Positions 24,461-33,035 of a stretch of 64,000 nucleotides of DNA are shown here, one piece after another. Numbering within the stretch: position 1 is the stretch's first letter; each line of letters starts with the position of its first letter. The translations under genes and the position numbers were made by a program. The notes beneath the pieces were generated by a model. It was not told where the DNA came from, did not search any database, and saw nothing but the letters and a program-made list of their open reading frames with translations. Origin of the DNA: Pseudomonadota bacterium (lineage in GTDB: Bacteria; Myxococcota_A; Polyangia; Polyangiales; Polyangiaceae); assembly GCA_023432025.1 (NCBI GenBank), contig JAEYVE010000083.1, positions 11,645 through 75,644 on the forward strand, written 5' to 3'.

Positions 24461-24939
24461 CACGAGTGGGTCCTGCCCCAAGGTTCGAGCAGGCGCGCGC
24501 CCACCTCGCGCAGAAAGAGCCAAACGCGGCGAGCTTTGGTGCGATGGGCGGGTGCGGCGTAGCCCACGACTTCGAGCCCCGTCGCCCGAAAGTGCCGCGT
24601 GGCGCGGGGCAGGTGAAAGTCACAGGTGACCACGCCAAGCTCGCGCCAACCCAGAACGCGGGCGAGCTCCGCGGAGCAGGAGGCGTTGCCGCGGGTGGTG
24701 AGCGAACGGCGCTCCAAGCGGACGGCCTCCCGCGGCAGGCCTTGGGCGAGCCACGTCGCCAACATGGCGTCGGCCTCCACCACGCCGTCCCAGGAGCGGC
24801 CGCCGCTCATGACCACCTCGGCCGAGACCCCTTGGCGGTAGAGTTGGGCGGCCAGGGCCACCCGTCGCTCGAGCGCGGACGAGGGGCGTCCGTCGGGGAG
24901 CACGCGACAGCCGAGCACGACGAGGGCGTCGGGGGGCAT
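24460..24939 (-). CDS. DUF218/YdcF-like protein
   Basis: The 159-residue product has the DUF218 pattern: LVVLGCRVLPDGRPSSALERRV, then VVMSGGRSWDGVVEADAM, then a conserved Arg/Thr/Asn block (LERRSLTTRGNASCSAELARVL), then VVTCDFHLPRATRHFRATGLEV. SanA/YdcF relatives are linked to envelope integrity or bind SAM-like ligands, but the reaction is not established. It lacks a transmembrane helix, unlike many members. Its stop overlaps the ATG of the HEAT/cyclophilin gene by one base, so the pair is co-translated. Confidence 0.85.
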   Translation of the reverse strand: MPPDALVVLGCRVLPDGRPSSALERRVALAAQLYRQGVSAEVVMSGGRSWDGVVEADAMLATWLAQGLPREAVRLERRSLTTRGNASCSAELARVLGWRELGVVTCDFHLPRATRHFRATGLEVVGYAAPAHRTKARRVWLFLREVGARLLEPWGRTHS

Positions 24940-25202
24940 GAGCTGGGCCGAAGACTAGAGCGGTGCGCCCATTCCGGCGAGCTTCCGGCGTTGGAACGGC
25001 AAGCAACTCCGGAAGAAATCGCGCTAGCTGGGCGGCGTCAGGCCATGCGGCCGACCGGCCGGCTTGCCTGGGGGCCCGCTCGGGGGCAAAAGGTTACGGG
25101 CGGCTTGAAGGTCCCCGTGGATGCCTCTAGCGTCCGGCGCCTGGCGCTCCAACTGGGTTTTTTCCAGGGAAGGAGGCCAGCCCAACCCGAGAGGGCTCGC
25201 CC

Positions 25203-26564
25203 GTGGGCTCGCCGCCGCGTCTCATCATGGCCACAGACACCGATAGCTCCGGAGTCGCTTCGAAGCGACTGGCCCGTGCAGATCGGCGTCGGGCTCGAAT
25301 GCGCGGCGAGCGACGCGAGCCGCCTGCAGAAGGTCGCCGCAACGAGGACAGCACACCGCCGCCCGATCGGAGCGCGCTGCCGCCGCAGCGGTTCACGGGG
25401 CCCGCCCCGGATCTGGTGGACATCGAGCTGGACGAGGCGCGCATCGATCCGGACGCCGCCAAGGTGGTGCGCCGCCTGACACGCCACGGGTACGAGGCGT
25501 ACCTCGTGGGCGGCTGCGTGCGGGACCTCTTGGTGGATCGCACGCCGAAGGATTTCGACGTGGCCACCAGCGCGCGCCCGGACGACGTGCGCGCGCTGTT
25601 TCGGAACTCGCGCATCATCGGGCGGCGCTTTCGTCTGGTGCACGTGCTCTTCGGCGGCGGTCGCATCATCGAAACGGCGACGTTTCGGCGAAACCCGCAG
25701 CCGGAGGAAGATCGGGAAGTCGACGACTTGTTGATTCGTCACGACAACGTCTTCGGCGACGCGCACGAGGACGCAGTTCGCCGCGATTTCACGATCAACG
25801 GCCTCTTTTACGATATCGATCGCAAGCGGGTGCTCGATTGGGTGGGTGGCATGGATCACATCCGCGCCCGCACCGTGCACACCATCGGCGATCCGGTGAC
25901 GCGGTTCTTGGAGGATCCGGTGCGCATTCTGCGCGCCATCAAGTTCGCGGCGCGGCTCGATTTCGGCATGTCGCCGGAGGTGTACGACGCCGCGGTGCAG
26001 TGCCGCGGCGCGCTCGCCATGGCGGCGCGGCCGCGCTTGTTCGAGGAGATCTTGCGGCTCATGCGCGGCGGAGCCGCGCACCGCTCGATGTGGCTCGCGT
26101 GGGAAATGGGCGTGCTCGACATGCTGCTGCCCGAGCTGGCGGCGTACGTGTCCGACATTGCTGCCGACGGCGGCAGCACGTGGCGCCTTCTCACCGAGGT
26201 GGATCGCCTGACGGCGCGGCGCGGCGCGCCGCTGGACGACGCGGTGCTGTGGACGGTGCTCTTGTTCGAGCCGCTCAGTGAGGCGTGCGCTGGCGCGAGC
26301 GATCGCATGACGGCGGCCCACGAGTTCTTGGAGCCCGTGGTGGATCGGCTGAACGTGCCGCGGCGCATCGCGGACATGGTGCGGCGTATCGTCGCCATGA
26401 TGCCGCGCCTCGAAGCGGGCCGCGCGCAGCGGTTTCAGAAGAGCCCTCTCTTCCCCATGGCCGAAGAGGTCATGTTGATTCGGCGCGCGGCCTTGGGCGC
26501 CCCGGCGACGGAAGTGGAAAGCGACGCGGGGCAAAAGCCGCGTCGCAAACGTCGCCAGCGTTGA
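25203..26564 (+). CDS. pcnB: Poly(A) polymerase / tRNA nucleotidyltransferase family
   Basis: The 453-residue product is a class II nucleotidyltransferase. The catalytic motif is LVGGCVRDLLVDRTPKDFDV, with the two metal-binding Asp in DFD. RRDFTINGLFYD and DPVRILRAIKFAARL follow as in PcnB/CCA enzymes. The ~75-residue Arg-rich N-terminal extension and the basic C-terminal tail (KPRRKRRQR) favour poly(A) polymerase over CCA-adding enzyme, but sequence alone is not decisive. GTG 25203 has GAGAGGG upstream; ATG 25227 is the alternative start. The 263-base gap before it shows no gene. It converges on the FHA gene, with a strong hairpin between. Confidence 0.88.
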   Translation: MGSPPRLIMATDTDSSGVASKRLARADRRRARMRGERREPPAEGRRNEDSTPPPDRSALPPQRFTGPAPDLVDIELDEARIDPDAAKVVRRLTRHGYEAYLVGGCVRDLLVDRTPKDFDVATSARPDDVRALFRNSRIIGRRFRLVHVLFGGGRIIETATFRRNPQPEEDREVDDLLIRHDNVFGDAHEDAVRRDFTINGLFYDIDRKRVLDWVGGMDHIRARTVHTIGDPVTRFLEDPVRILRAIKFAARLDFGMSPEVYDAAVQCRGALAMAARPRLFEEILRLMRGGAAHRSMWLAWEMGVLDMLLPELAAYVSDIAADGGSTWRLLTEVDRLTARRGAPLDDAVLWTVLLFEPLSEACAGASDRMTAAHEFLEPVVDRLNVPRRIADMVRRIVAMMPRLEAGRAQRFQKSPLFPMAEEVMLIRRAALGAPATEVESDAGQKPRRKRRQR

Positions 26565-26626
26565 CGCGCGACGGGGCGCTCCCCGCGGTCGGCGAGAACG
26601 TCCGCTCGATCCGTTTCGAACGAGGA

Positions 26627-26655
26627 GGCCCCGAGCGCCGCGAGGCGTCGGGGCC
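26627..26655. terminator. Strong hairpin between convergent genes
   Basis: GGCCCCGA pairs with TCGGGGCC (8 bp) and CGCC with GGCG inside it, with a single bulged G. The loop is GCGA, a stable GNRA tetraloop. It lies between the convergent pcnB and FHA genes and could terminate both. No T-run follows on either strand. Confidence 0.5.
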
Positions 26656-26714
26656 GACGAAGTGAACCAGACGAGCCGAGTGAACGGCGAAGTGGCCGCC
26701 GAGCGCGCCCGTGC

Positions 26715-27494
26715 TTACGCGTTCAACTCGACGCGCAGCAGCTTGCGTCCGATGAGCAAGTAGTCGCCATGGCCGAGCGGCTGTTCGGTTTTGACGCGAA
26801 CGTAGACGCCATTTTTGCTCTTGAGATCCGTGACGGTGAACTTGGCGCCCTGCTGCTCCACCACACAGTGTTTGGGGGAAACGTGCACGTCTTCGCGGAA
26901 GTTCAAGTCGCAGCCTTCACGACCGATTTCCAGGCGCGAGCCACGCGAGCACACGGTGAGGCCCGCCGCACCACCCTCCACGATTTGCACGACGCGGAAG
27001 GGGCTGGAGAACTTGGGGGAGGCGTAAAAATACGTGCCCTGCGCGTCTGCTTGCTCGGCGCTGGACGGCATGGGCTCGACGCGCAGGAGCTGGTCACCCA
27101 CGACGAAAGTGTCTCCGGGGCTCAGCTCCGTGGAGCCGTGAACGCGAACGTACGTGCCGTTCTCGGAGCCTTCGTCGCGCACGGTGAGTCGGCCGTCACG
27201 ATAGAAGAGGTTGGCGTGACGAGACGAAATGAATGTGTCGTCCGGGAATTCGATTTGACCCCGCCGTCCGACCACGTGCTGCGACGCCTTGAGGTGATAG
27301 CTGAGACCCTCCATGCCCTCGCCACGCACGAGCACGAGGCGCGCCTTCGCCGGGTCCTGCATGTCGCTGAAGTAGCGCGCGGCGGGGTCGAGCTCGTTTT
27401 CGGGGACGTTGGTGCCGCAGCGGCCACAGAACTTGTGTCCGGTGGGCACAGGCGTCATGCACGACTCACAGATGTAGTACTTGGCTTGATCCAT
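26715..27494 (-). CDS. Zinc-ribbon protein with two FHA domains
   Basis: The 259-residue product starts with a zinc ribbon (CESC at 9-12, CGRC at 23-26). It is followed by two forkhead-associated domains at about 70-135 (HVVGRRG, ISSRHANLFYRDGRLTVRD, ENGTYVRV) and 185-250 (LEIGREGCDLNF, VSPKHCVVEQ, SKNGVYVRV). Both keep the phosphothreonine-binding Arg, Ser-x-x-His and Asn residues. It should bind Ser/Thr-phosphorylated partners, which fits the large Ser/Thr-kinase networks of myxobacteria. Translation starts at ATG 27494 after GGAG. It is the last gene of a minus-strand run that includes proB and the SppA fusion. Confidence 0.92.
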   Translation of the reverse strand: MDQAKYYICESCMTPVPTGHKFCGRCGTNVPENELDPAARYFSDMQDPAKARLVLVRGEGMEGLSYHLKASQHVVGRRGQIEFPDDTFISSRHANLFYRDGRLTVRDEGSENGTYVRVHGSTELSPGDTFVVGDQLLRVEPMPSSAEQADAQGTYFYASPKFSSPFRVVQIVEGGAAGLTVCSRGSRLEIGREGCDLNFREDVHVSPKHCVVEQQGAKFTVTDLKSKNGVYVRVKTEQPLGHGDYLLIGRKLLRVELNA

Positions 27495-27595
27495 AAGACA
27501 TCTCCGGAGGCCCGTCGTGGAGGTGGCTACCCGCTCGAGCGCCGATTGGCCTGAAACGATCCACCAATTTGGCGCTCATGGGAAGCCTGCGGACC

Positions 27596-28240
27596 TCATT
27601 GAAGGAAGGTGAAGCGCGACTCCGTGTCTCCCCAGCCTTTCTTGCCTACGAGGCGGAAGAAGACCGTTTCCCGACATCCTTCGCGTGGCACGGGGCCGTA
27701 GTCCCGGGAGTCGTAGGGGAAGAGTCGGTTGTCGCTGAGGAGGTAGACGTGTCCGGGGGGCACGTCGGCCTCGCTGTAATCGCGGGGAGGCTTGTGGCCC
27801 AAGGCGAGGCCGACCTTGTGCAGCGTGCTGCCGATGACCTCCCAATCGCACTGCTGATCGACCTCGATTCCGTTGTCGGGGTCCTCGGTCGCAAAACGAT
27901 TCGGGTCACACACGCGCTCGCTCTTGAAGGGCTTGCCGTTCACCGTGGGCACGCCGGACTCGATGCGAACGCGGTCCCCCGGCTCGCCGATGATCCGGCC
28001 GACCACGACGCGCCCCGGAGCTTCGGGCTCCGGGCACAGCACCAAGTCCCCAACGGTGGGCTTCGTGAGACGCCAGAGCAAAATGAGGTCTCCGCCGCTC
28101 ATGGTGGGCCTGAGCGACGCCTCGAGCACCGGGTCGTTCACGGGGACGCGCCAGGCGCGGAGTACCGTGAGACGCAAGAGTCCCGCGATGACCCCGAAAA
28201 CGATCAGCGTCCACAGGAGCAGGCGCAACAGGGTTCGCAT
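27596..28240 (-). CDS. Signal peptidase I-like protein lacking the catalytic Lys
   Basis: The 214-residue product has one N-terminal transmembrane helix and the S26 fold: PVLEASLRPTMSGGDLILL with nucleophile-position Ser42, GDLVL, the box GRIIGEPGDRVRIESG and the C-terminal SDNRLFPYDSRDYGPVP. In active enzymes the general base Lys precedes the Arg of the third box (KRxxGxPGD). Here that position is Gly81 (codon GGC). Either the protein is inactive or it uses another residue. It follows proB by 76 bases. It may be a specialised or scaffold paralogue of the housekeeping LepB, which would have to be elsewhere (inference). Confidence 0.85.
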   Translation of the reverse strand: MRTLLRLLLWTLIVFGVIAGLLRLTVLRAWRVPVNDPVLEASLRPTMSGGDLILLWRLTKPTVGDLVLCPEPEAPGRVVVGRIIGEPGDRVRIESGVPTVNGKPFKSERVCDPNRFATEDPDNGIEVDQQCDWEVIGSTLHKVGLALGHKPPRDYSEADVPPGHVYLLSDNRLFPYDSRDYGPVPREGCRETVFFRLVGKKGWGDTESRFTFLQ

Positions 28241-28316
28241 CTGCGGCGGATGTTAACCCGGACTCGGCGCCGGGGGGCAACGTAGCGGAGTACTTCGCGC
28301 GTCCACGTCGTTCGAC

Positions 28317-29423
28317 TCAGACGAGCGAGAGCACCAAGTCGTCGCGGTGGACCACGATGATGTCGCGTCCGTCGCCGAGGAGGAGCTCCAAGTCGCGTCC
28401 TTTTTTTCCGGCGGCGCGCGCGACCTCGACGGAGCCGAGGCGCGAGAGGCCGCGCCCCACCTCGAGCCCGTCGGGACCGAGGATTTGTACGGCGTCGCCC
28501 GGGTGAAACTCGCCGCGGATGCCGACGATGCCCACCGGCAAGAGGCTGCCGTTTCCGCCGCGAAGCGCCGTGACGGCGCCAGCGTCCACCAGCACCGCGC
28601 CCGTGGGGCGCAGCGTGTAGGCGATCCAGTGCTTGCGCGCGCGCAGCACGGGCTCCGTGGCGGGAAAGTACGTGCCCACGTCGGCTCCCGCGAACGCGTC
28701 GACGAGGACGTTTTCGCGCGGCGCAGGTCCAATGATGACGGAGGCGCCCGAACGCTGCGCCTTGTGGGCCGCGTCGATTTTGCTCTTCATGCCGCCGGTC
28801 CCGACGCGGTCCGCCACGGCGCCGAGATCGGAGAATCGTTCTTTGTGGTCGTAGGTGGCGATGCGCTCGCCCTGCGCGTCCAGCACGCCGGCGACGTCCG
28901 TCAAGAGCACCAGCGCGTCCGCGCCCACCAGGGGCGCGACCATGGACGCGAGCTGGTCGTTGTCTCCGAAGCGCAGCTCCTCCGTGGCCACGGCGTCGTT
29001 CTCGTTGATCACGGGAATGGCGCCGGCGTCGAGCAGCGCGCCGAGCGCCGCGCGCGCGTTGTTCAAGCGGGTTCGGTCGGCGAGGTCGGCGTGCGTCAAG
29101 AGCACCTGCGCGGCGGTGAGGCCGTGCTCGGCGAACGCTTCGTCGTAGCGCCGCATCAGGACGGATTGACCCGCGGAGGCGGCCGCTTGCAACGACGGTA
29201 CGTCGGTGGGGCGCGTTTCGTAGCCGAGGCGTTTGCAGCCAATGGCGATGGCGCCGGAGGAAACGAGCACGACGGCCCGCCCCTCACGCGTGAGTGACGC
29301 GAACTGAGTCGCCAGGCGACGCGGGTACTCGGGATCTTTGGCGAGTGTGCGTGAGCCAACCTTGACGACGATGCGCCGCGCCTTGACCAGAGCCGTGCGA
29401 GCAGAAGTCACGGGCGCCTCCAT
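28317..29423 (-). CDS. proB: Glutamate 5-kinase
   Basis: This enzyme phosphorylates glutamate in the first step of proline synthesis. The 368-residue length is normal. Family features include RRIVVKVGSRTLA, VVLVSSGAIAIG, VLLTHADLADRTRLNNARAAL, IPVINENDAVATEELRFGDND and TGGMKSKIDAA, then a C-terminal PUA domain (about 280-365). ATG 29423 gives the standard N-terminus MEAPVTSARTALVKARR. proA is not adjacent. It lies 53 bases after the degenerate ABC gene on the same strand. Confidence 0.95.
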   Translation of the reverse strand: MEAPVTSARTALVKARRIVVKVGSRTLAKDPEYPRRLATQFASLTREGRAVVLVSSGAIAIGCKRLGYETRPTDVPSLQAAASAGQSVLMRRYDEAFAEHGLTAAQVLLTHADLADRTRLNNARAALGALLDAGAIPVINENDAVATEELRFGDNDQLASMVAPLVGADALVLLTDVAGVLDAQGERIATYDHKERFSDLGAVADRVGTGGMKSKIDAAHKAQRSGASVIIGPAPRENVLVDAFAGADVGTYFPATEPVLRARKHWIAYTLRPTGAVLVDAGAVTALRGGNGSLLPVGIVGIRGEFHPGDAVQILGPDGLEVGRGLSRLGSVEVARAAGKKGRDLELLLGDGRDIIVVHRDDLVLSLV

Positions 29424-29476
29424 AGCACGCCGCTCGTGTCCGACAGGGGTCTCGCGCGAAGCCGCGCCGGACGCCC

Positions 29477-30319
29477 TCAGCCTGCTTGGGGGGAGCCGCG
29501 GTGGCCGTGTCCGAGGGGGGTGAGCTCGCGGAGCGCGACGCCCGCCCGTGCGGTGAGCTCGGCGATGGCGCGGCCCGAAAGGCCACGGACCACGAGGGTG
29601 TTCGGCGCCGAGCCCCGGCTGACCGCAGCGCCCGCGGTGTCCCGGAGCGAGCTGACGAGGGCGTCGTCCGCGCCCGTCGTTCGCACCAAGAAGACGTCCG
29701 CCTCGCCCAGCCAATCGGCGGCCTGGAAGGGCCCCAGAGCGTGCCCCGCGCGCACGACGACCACCCCGGCGTCTGCGCGTTCGCACAAGCGCCGCTCCCA
29801 GGGGCCGTCCAGATCCAAGAGCGCAATCCACGACCGCTTGGCGAGCTGCGCGGTGAGCACGGTCTCGAAGAGCTCTGCCGCAGCATCCTCCAGCGTTGAA
29901 AACGGGCGCTCGAGCAGCACCACGCGCGGCTCGGTCACGAGCGCCGCCGCCAGCGTCAGGAGCCGACGCTCGAGCGGCGTGAGGCGCTCGATTCGCACCG
30001 TGCGCCGGGGCCCGAGACGAAGGGCGTTCAACGTGCGCCGCGCCGCGCCTTGGGGTGCGCCAGCGAGCGACGCGGAAGCGTCGAGCGCGCTTTCGACGGT
30101 CCAGCTCGGATCCCACTCGAGCGTCGCGCGGCACAAACCCAGCGCACCCGAGCGCAAGGCAGCGCGGGGCTCTTGCCCGCCAATCTGCAAGGAGCCGCCC
30201 TCGAGCGACGCCTGTTGCAGCAAGAGCCGCACGAGCGCCCCGTGCTCGCCGACGATGGCCGCGCCACGCCCTCGCAGCGAGAGGTCTCCGAGCTCGAGGA
30301 GGCGCGCCGAGCCCGCCAT
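29477..30319 (-). CDS. Degenerate ABC-type ATPase domain protein
   Basis: The 280-residue product has the layout of an ABC ATPase: a region where Walker A should be (AAIVGEHGALVRLL), LEGGSLQIGGQEPR, a signature-loop position (LTPLERRLLTLAAALV) and a Walker B position (PRVVLLERPFSTLED). The Walker A Lys-Ser/Thr, the LSGGQ signature and the Walker B Asp-Glu are all absent, so ATP hydrolysis is unlikely. The C-terminal ~120 residues are an unusual extension. ATG 30319 is preceded by AGGGTGGG. The gene follows the SppA fusion in the same operon and may be a structural or ligand-binding partner (inference). Confidence 0.7.
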   Translation of the reverse strand: MAGSARLLELGDLSLRGRGAAIVGEHGALVRLLLQQASLEGGSLQIGGQEPRAALRSGALGLCRATLEWDPSWTVESALDASASLAGAPQGAARRTLNALRLGPRRTVRIERLTPLERRLLTLAAALVTEPRVVLLERPFSTLEDAAAELFETVLTAQLAKRSWIALLDLDGPWERRLCERADAGVVVVRAGHALGPFQAADWLGEADVFLVRTTGADDALVSSLRDTAGAAVSRGSAPNTLVVRGLSGRAIAELTARAGVALRELTPLGHGHRGSPQAG

Positions 30320-30386
30320 GACGCGGCCCACCCTGGTCGTCAGGAGGGCGGGCTCCGCAGCCGTGGAGCTCGGCGGAGAGGCTGGC

Positions 30387-33035
30387 TCAGGGGAGGCCAA
30401 ACGGAAGTACCTCGATGCGAGCGAGCGGCTGCGCGCCGTCGTACAAAGCAAACGGCGCGGCGGCGCGAACCAGGTCGAGAAGGCCGTTCGGCAAGAGCGC
30501 GCGCGTTTCCGCAGCGGCTTCGGCGCGCACGCCCTCCACGCCGAGGATGCGACCGAGCAAGCTCTGATCCGGCTCCGGCCACTCGATGATGGGGCTGTCG
30601 CTCCGCAGACCGGCGGCGGCTCGCGCGTAAGCGAGCGCCTGACGGAGGCCGCCGAGCTCGTCCACCAGGCCGCGTTCCTTGGCTTGACGACCCGTCCACA
30701 CGCGTCCGCGCGCGACCTCGTCCACCTGCTCCTTGGTCATCTTGCGACCGTCCGCTACCCGACGCAGGAACATGCCGTAAAACTGGCGCACCTTGCGCTT
30801 CAGCTCTTCCTTTTCGTCGGCGGTGTAGGGCCGATAGATGGACTCTGCGTCGGCGCGCGGCGCCGTTCGGTACGTTTCGGCGTTCACGCCGATTTTTTCG
30901 AGGAGCTGCGCGATGTCCGCCTTGCCGTAGAAAATACCGATGCTGCCGGTGATGCTGAGCGGGTTGGCGAAAATGCGCGTACCGGGCGCGGAAATGTAGT
31001 AGCCGCCGGACGCCGCTGCGCTGCCCATGCTCACGATGACCGGTTTGTGAGCGGCGGTGAGCTGCACTTGGCGCCAAATGACGTCCGCCGCCATGGCCGA
31101 GCCGCCGCCGGTCTCCACGCGCAGCACCACGGCGCCGATCATGGGGTTTTCGCGGGCGTTCTTCAGTGCCTCCGCGATGGTGTACGAACCTACGGTTTCG
31201 ATGCCGATGAACGGGTACGTCTTGCTGCGCCCGTCCACCATGTCTCCGTCCACGTACACGACGGCGACGTGCTGCTGCGGGCCAAAGCGCTGCTTTCGAC
31301 GCGGCGCGCGGCGATCGTCCAAAAGCGAAATGTCGCGCCCCGTGAGCTTTCTCACCTCGTCTTCGAGCATGTCGTCGAAGGCGTAGCCGTCCACGAGGCC
31401 CGCGCGCTTGGCTTCCGCCGACACGAAGGGGCCCGAGGCGATGGTCTTGCGCAGCTGCTCCGGCGGGAGCTTGCGCCCCGTGGACAAGCCGTACGTCAGC
31501 TCCCGTTCGACTTGGCTCAAGAGGTCGATTTTATCGGCGCGCGCCACGTCCGTGGACTCGCTGCGCACGAACGCCTCCGGCGCGCTCTTGTGCTCACCGA
31601 TGCGCACGAAGTCCGCCCGAATGCCGAGCTTGTCGAGCAGGTCCTTGAAGTAGAGGTACGTGGTGGAGAGCCCCGCGAAGCGGACGCCGCCGGCGGGGTT
31701 GATGAGGATGCGGTCCGCGCCCGCGCACACGTAGAGCGCGCTGCCGGAGGCGTCCTCCAAGTGGCAGAGAACCTGCTTGCCCTTTTCGCGCAGATAATAG
31801 ACGGCGTCGGCGAGCTCCTGCGCCTGCGCCAGCGACTCGGCGGGGCTCGAGCGGAGCTCGAGCACCACGGCGTGCGCTTGGGGTTCCTCGTCCGCCAGCG
31901 ACCACAGGCGACGGAGCAACGCCACGTGCTCGCGCGTGTCCGGCTTGCTTTCGAGGCGAATGCGCACGGCGTAGCCGACGTTCTCTCCGCCCGTGTTTTC
32001 GCGGAAACCACGCACGGCGACTTCTGCGGCGATGTTCTTCTGCACCTCGCCCTTGGCGTCGTTGCCGAGCGCGTCTCCGAAGCGCGTGCCGGCGCTCAGC
32101 TCGAACGAGCCGCCCATGGCGTTGCCGAAGAGAACCAAGTTGGCGGACGCGAGCCAGGCGCGCTCGCGCACCTCCGAGGACGGGTCGCTCACCTCGAAGT
32201 CGCCGCGGATGCGCCCGAGCTCGGGGATGCCGATGTCGAGCACGGCGCGCGGCACCCAGTAGCCGCCTTCTTCGTCGATGAATTTGCCCTCGAAACCGAG
32301 CTCGAGGAAATCCGTGCCGAGCGGACGAATGGCGCCGGACAAGACGTAGGACGGACCCAGGCGCACTCCGAAATCACTCGTGGGCCCGTTGATGTCGTGG
32401 CCCACGACGGCGGCCGCGAAGTAGTCGCTGGGGCGGATGGTGCCACCCAGGGACCAGCTGCCGTAGCCGTGGGCGAGGCTCGTGTCGGAGTACGAACGTT
32501 GCAGTGAGACGCCGAGCGAAGCGCTGTCCGTACCGAGCGCGAGCGCCCACGTCAGCCACTGGTAGTTGGCGGACTGCCCCAAGAACATGTCGCGCGAGGC
32601 GGCGTCCGGCGGGTCCACCATGTCGAAGCGAAGACCGGTAGCCAACGGGAGAAAGGGCAAAGGAAAGGCGAGCCCCACCGCGTTGCCCTGCGACGGAATC
32701 AGCGAACGGTCGTCCAGAAACTGCCCGGTCCAGCGTAGCTCGAAGCCCGGCATCACTCCCAAGTTGGCGGGGTTCTGGACGATGGCCGTCGAGTCCGCGT
32801 TGGTGGCGGCGGTCCGCGCGATCGCCGGCAGCGGCACGGGGCGCTGCACCGGCTCCGCCGCGCTCGCGGAGAAAGCGCCCGCGAGCGCGCACGAAAGAGC
32901 CGCCGCGCCGAGCAGCGCTCTTTCGTTTCCTCGCCGCGCACGTGGGCGCGTTGCGCCCGAGGGGACTTGGGGGGATCGAGAATTCGACGACCGAGCGGAG
33001 CGGCGAACGATGCCGCCCTTCGAAGCAAGCCTCAC
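30387..33035 (-). CDS. SppA-type peptidase S49 fused to a barrel-like N-terminal domain
   Basis: The 882-residue product starts with a signal peptide (ALLGAAALSCALAGAFSASA). About 330 residues with the look of an outer-membrane barrel follow (TNADSTAIVQNPANLGVMPG, an NPA motif seen in FadL/PorV-like proteins). Two S49 peptidase repeats come next. The general-base Lys sits in RIGEHKSAPEAF (about Lys483) and the nucleophile Ser in AAASGGYYIS (about Ser676), both as in SppA. It should cleave peptides in the periplasm. GTG 33035 overlaps the stop of the pyrophosphorylase gene (GTGA) and has a GAGGTG ribosome site. Usual SppA is ~600 residues without the barrel-like part. Confidence 0.85.
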   Translation of the reverse strand: MRLASKGGIVRRSARSSNSRSPQVPSGATRPRARRGNERALLGAAALSCALAGAFSASAAEPVQRPVPLPAIARTAATNADSTAIVQNPANLGVMPGFELRWTGQFLDDRSLIPSQGNAVGLAFPLPFLPLATGLRFDMVDPPDAASRDMFLGQSANYQWLTWALALGTDSASLGVSLQRSYSDTSLAHGYGSWSLGGTIRPSDYFAAAVVGHDINGPTSDFGVRLGPSYVLSGAIRPLGTDFLELGFEGKFIDEEGGYWVPRAVLDIGIPELGRIRGDFEVSDPSSEVRERAWLASANLVLFGNAMGGSFELSAGTRFGDALGNDAKGEVQKNIAAEVAVRGFRENTGGENVGYAVRIRLESKPDTREHVALLRRLWSLADEEPQAHAVVLELRSSPAESLAQAQELADAVYYLREKGKQVLCHLEDASGSALYVCAGADRILINPAGGVRFAGLSTTYLYFKDLLDKLGIRADFVRIGEHKSAPEAFVRSESTDVARADKIDLLSQVERELTYGLSTGRKLPPEQLRKTIASGPFVSAEAKRAGLVDGYAFDDMLEDEVRKLTGRDISLLDDRRAPRRKQRFGPQQHVAVVYVDGDMVDGRSKTYPFIGIETVGSYTIAEALKNARENPMIGAVVLRVETGGGSAMAADVIWRQVQLTAAHKPVIVSMGSAAASGGYYISAPGTRIFANPLSITGSIGIFYGKADIAQLLEKIGVNAETYRTAPRADAESIYRPYTADEKEELKRKVRQFYGMFLRRVADGRKMTKEQVDEVARGRVWTGRQAKERGLVDELGGLRQALAYARAAAGLRSDSPIIEWPEPDQSLLGRILGVEGVRAEAAAETRALLPNGLLDLVRAAAPFALYDGAQPLARIEVLPFGLP

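Noticed and set aside
29436..32507. A 1023-codon plus-strand open frame
   Set aside because: It lies opposite the degenerate ABC and SppA genes, which have clear family motifs. The translation is low-complexity and has no domains.
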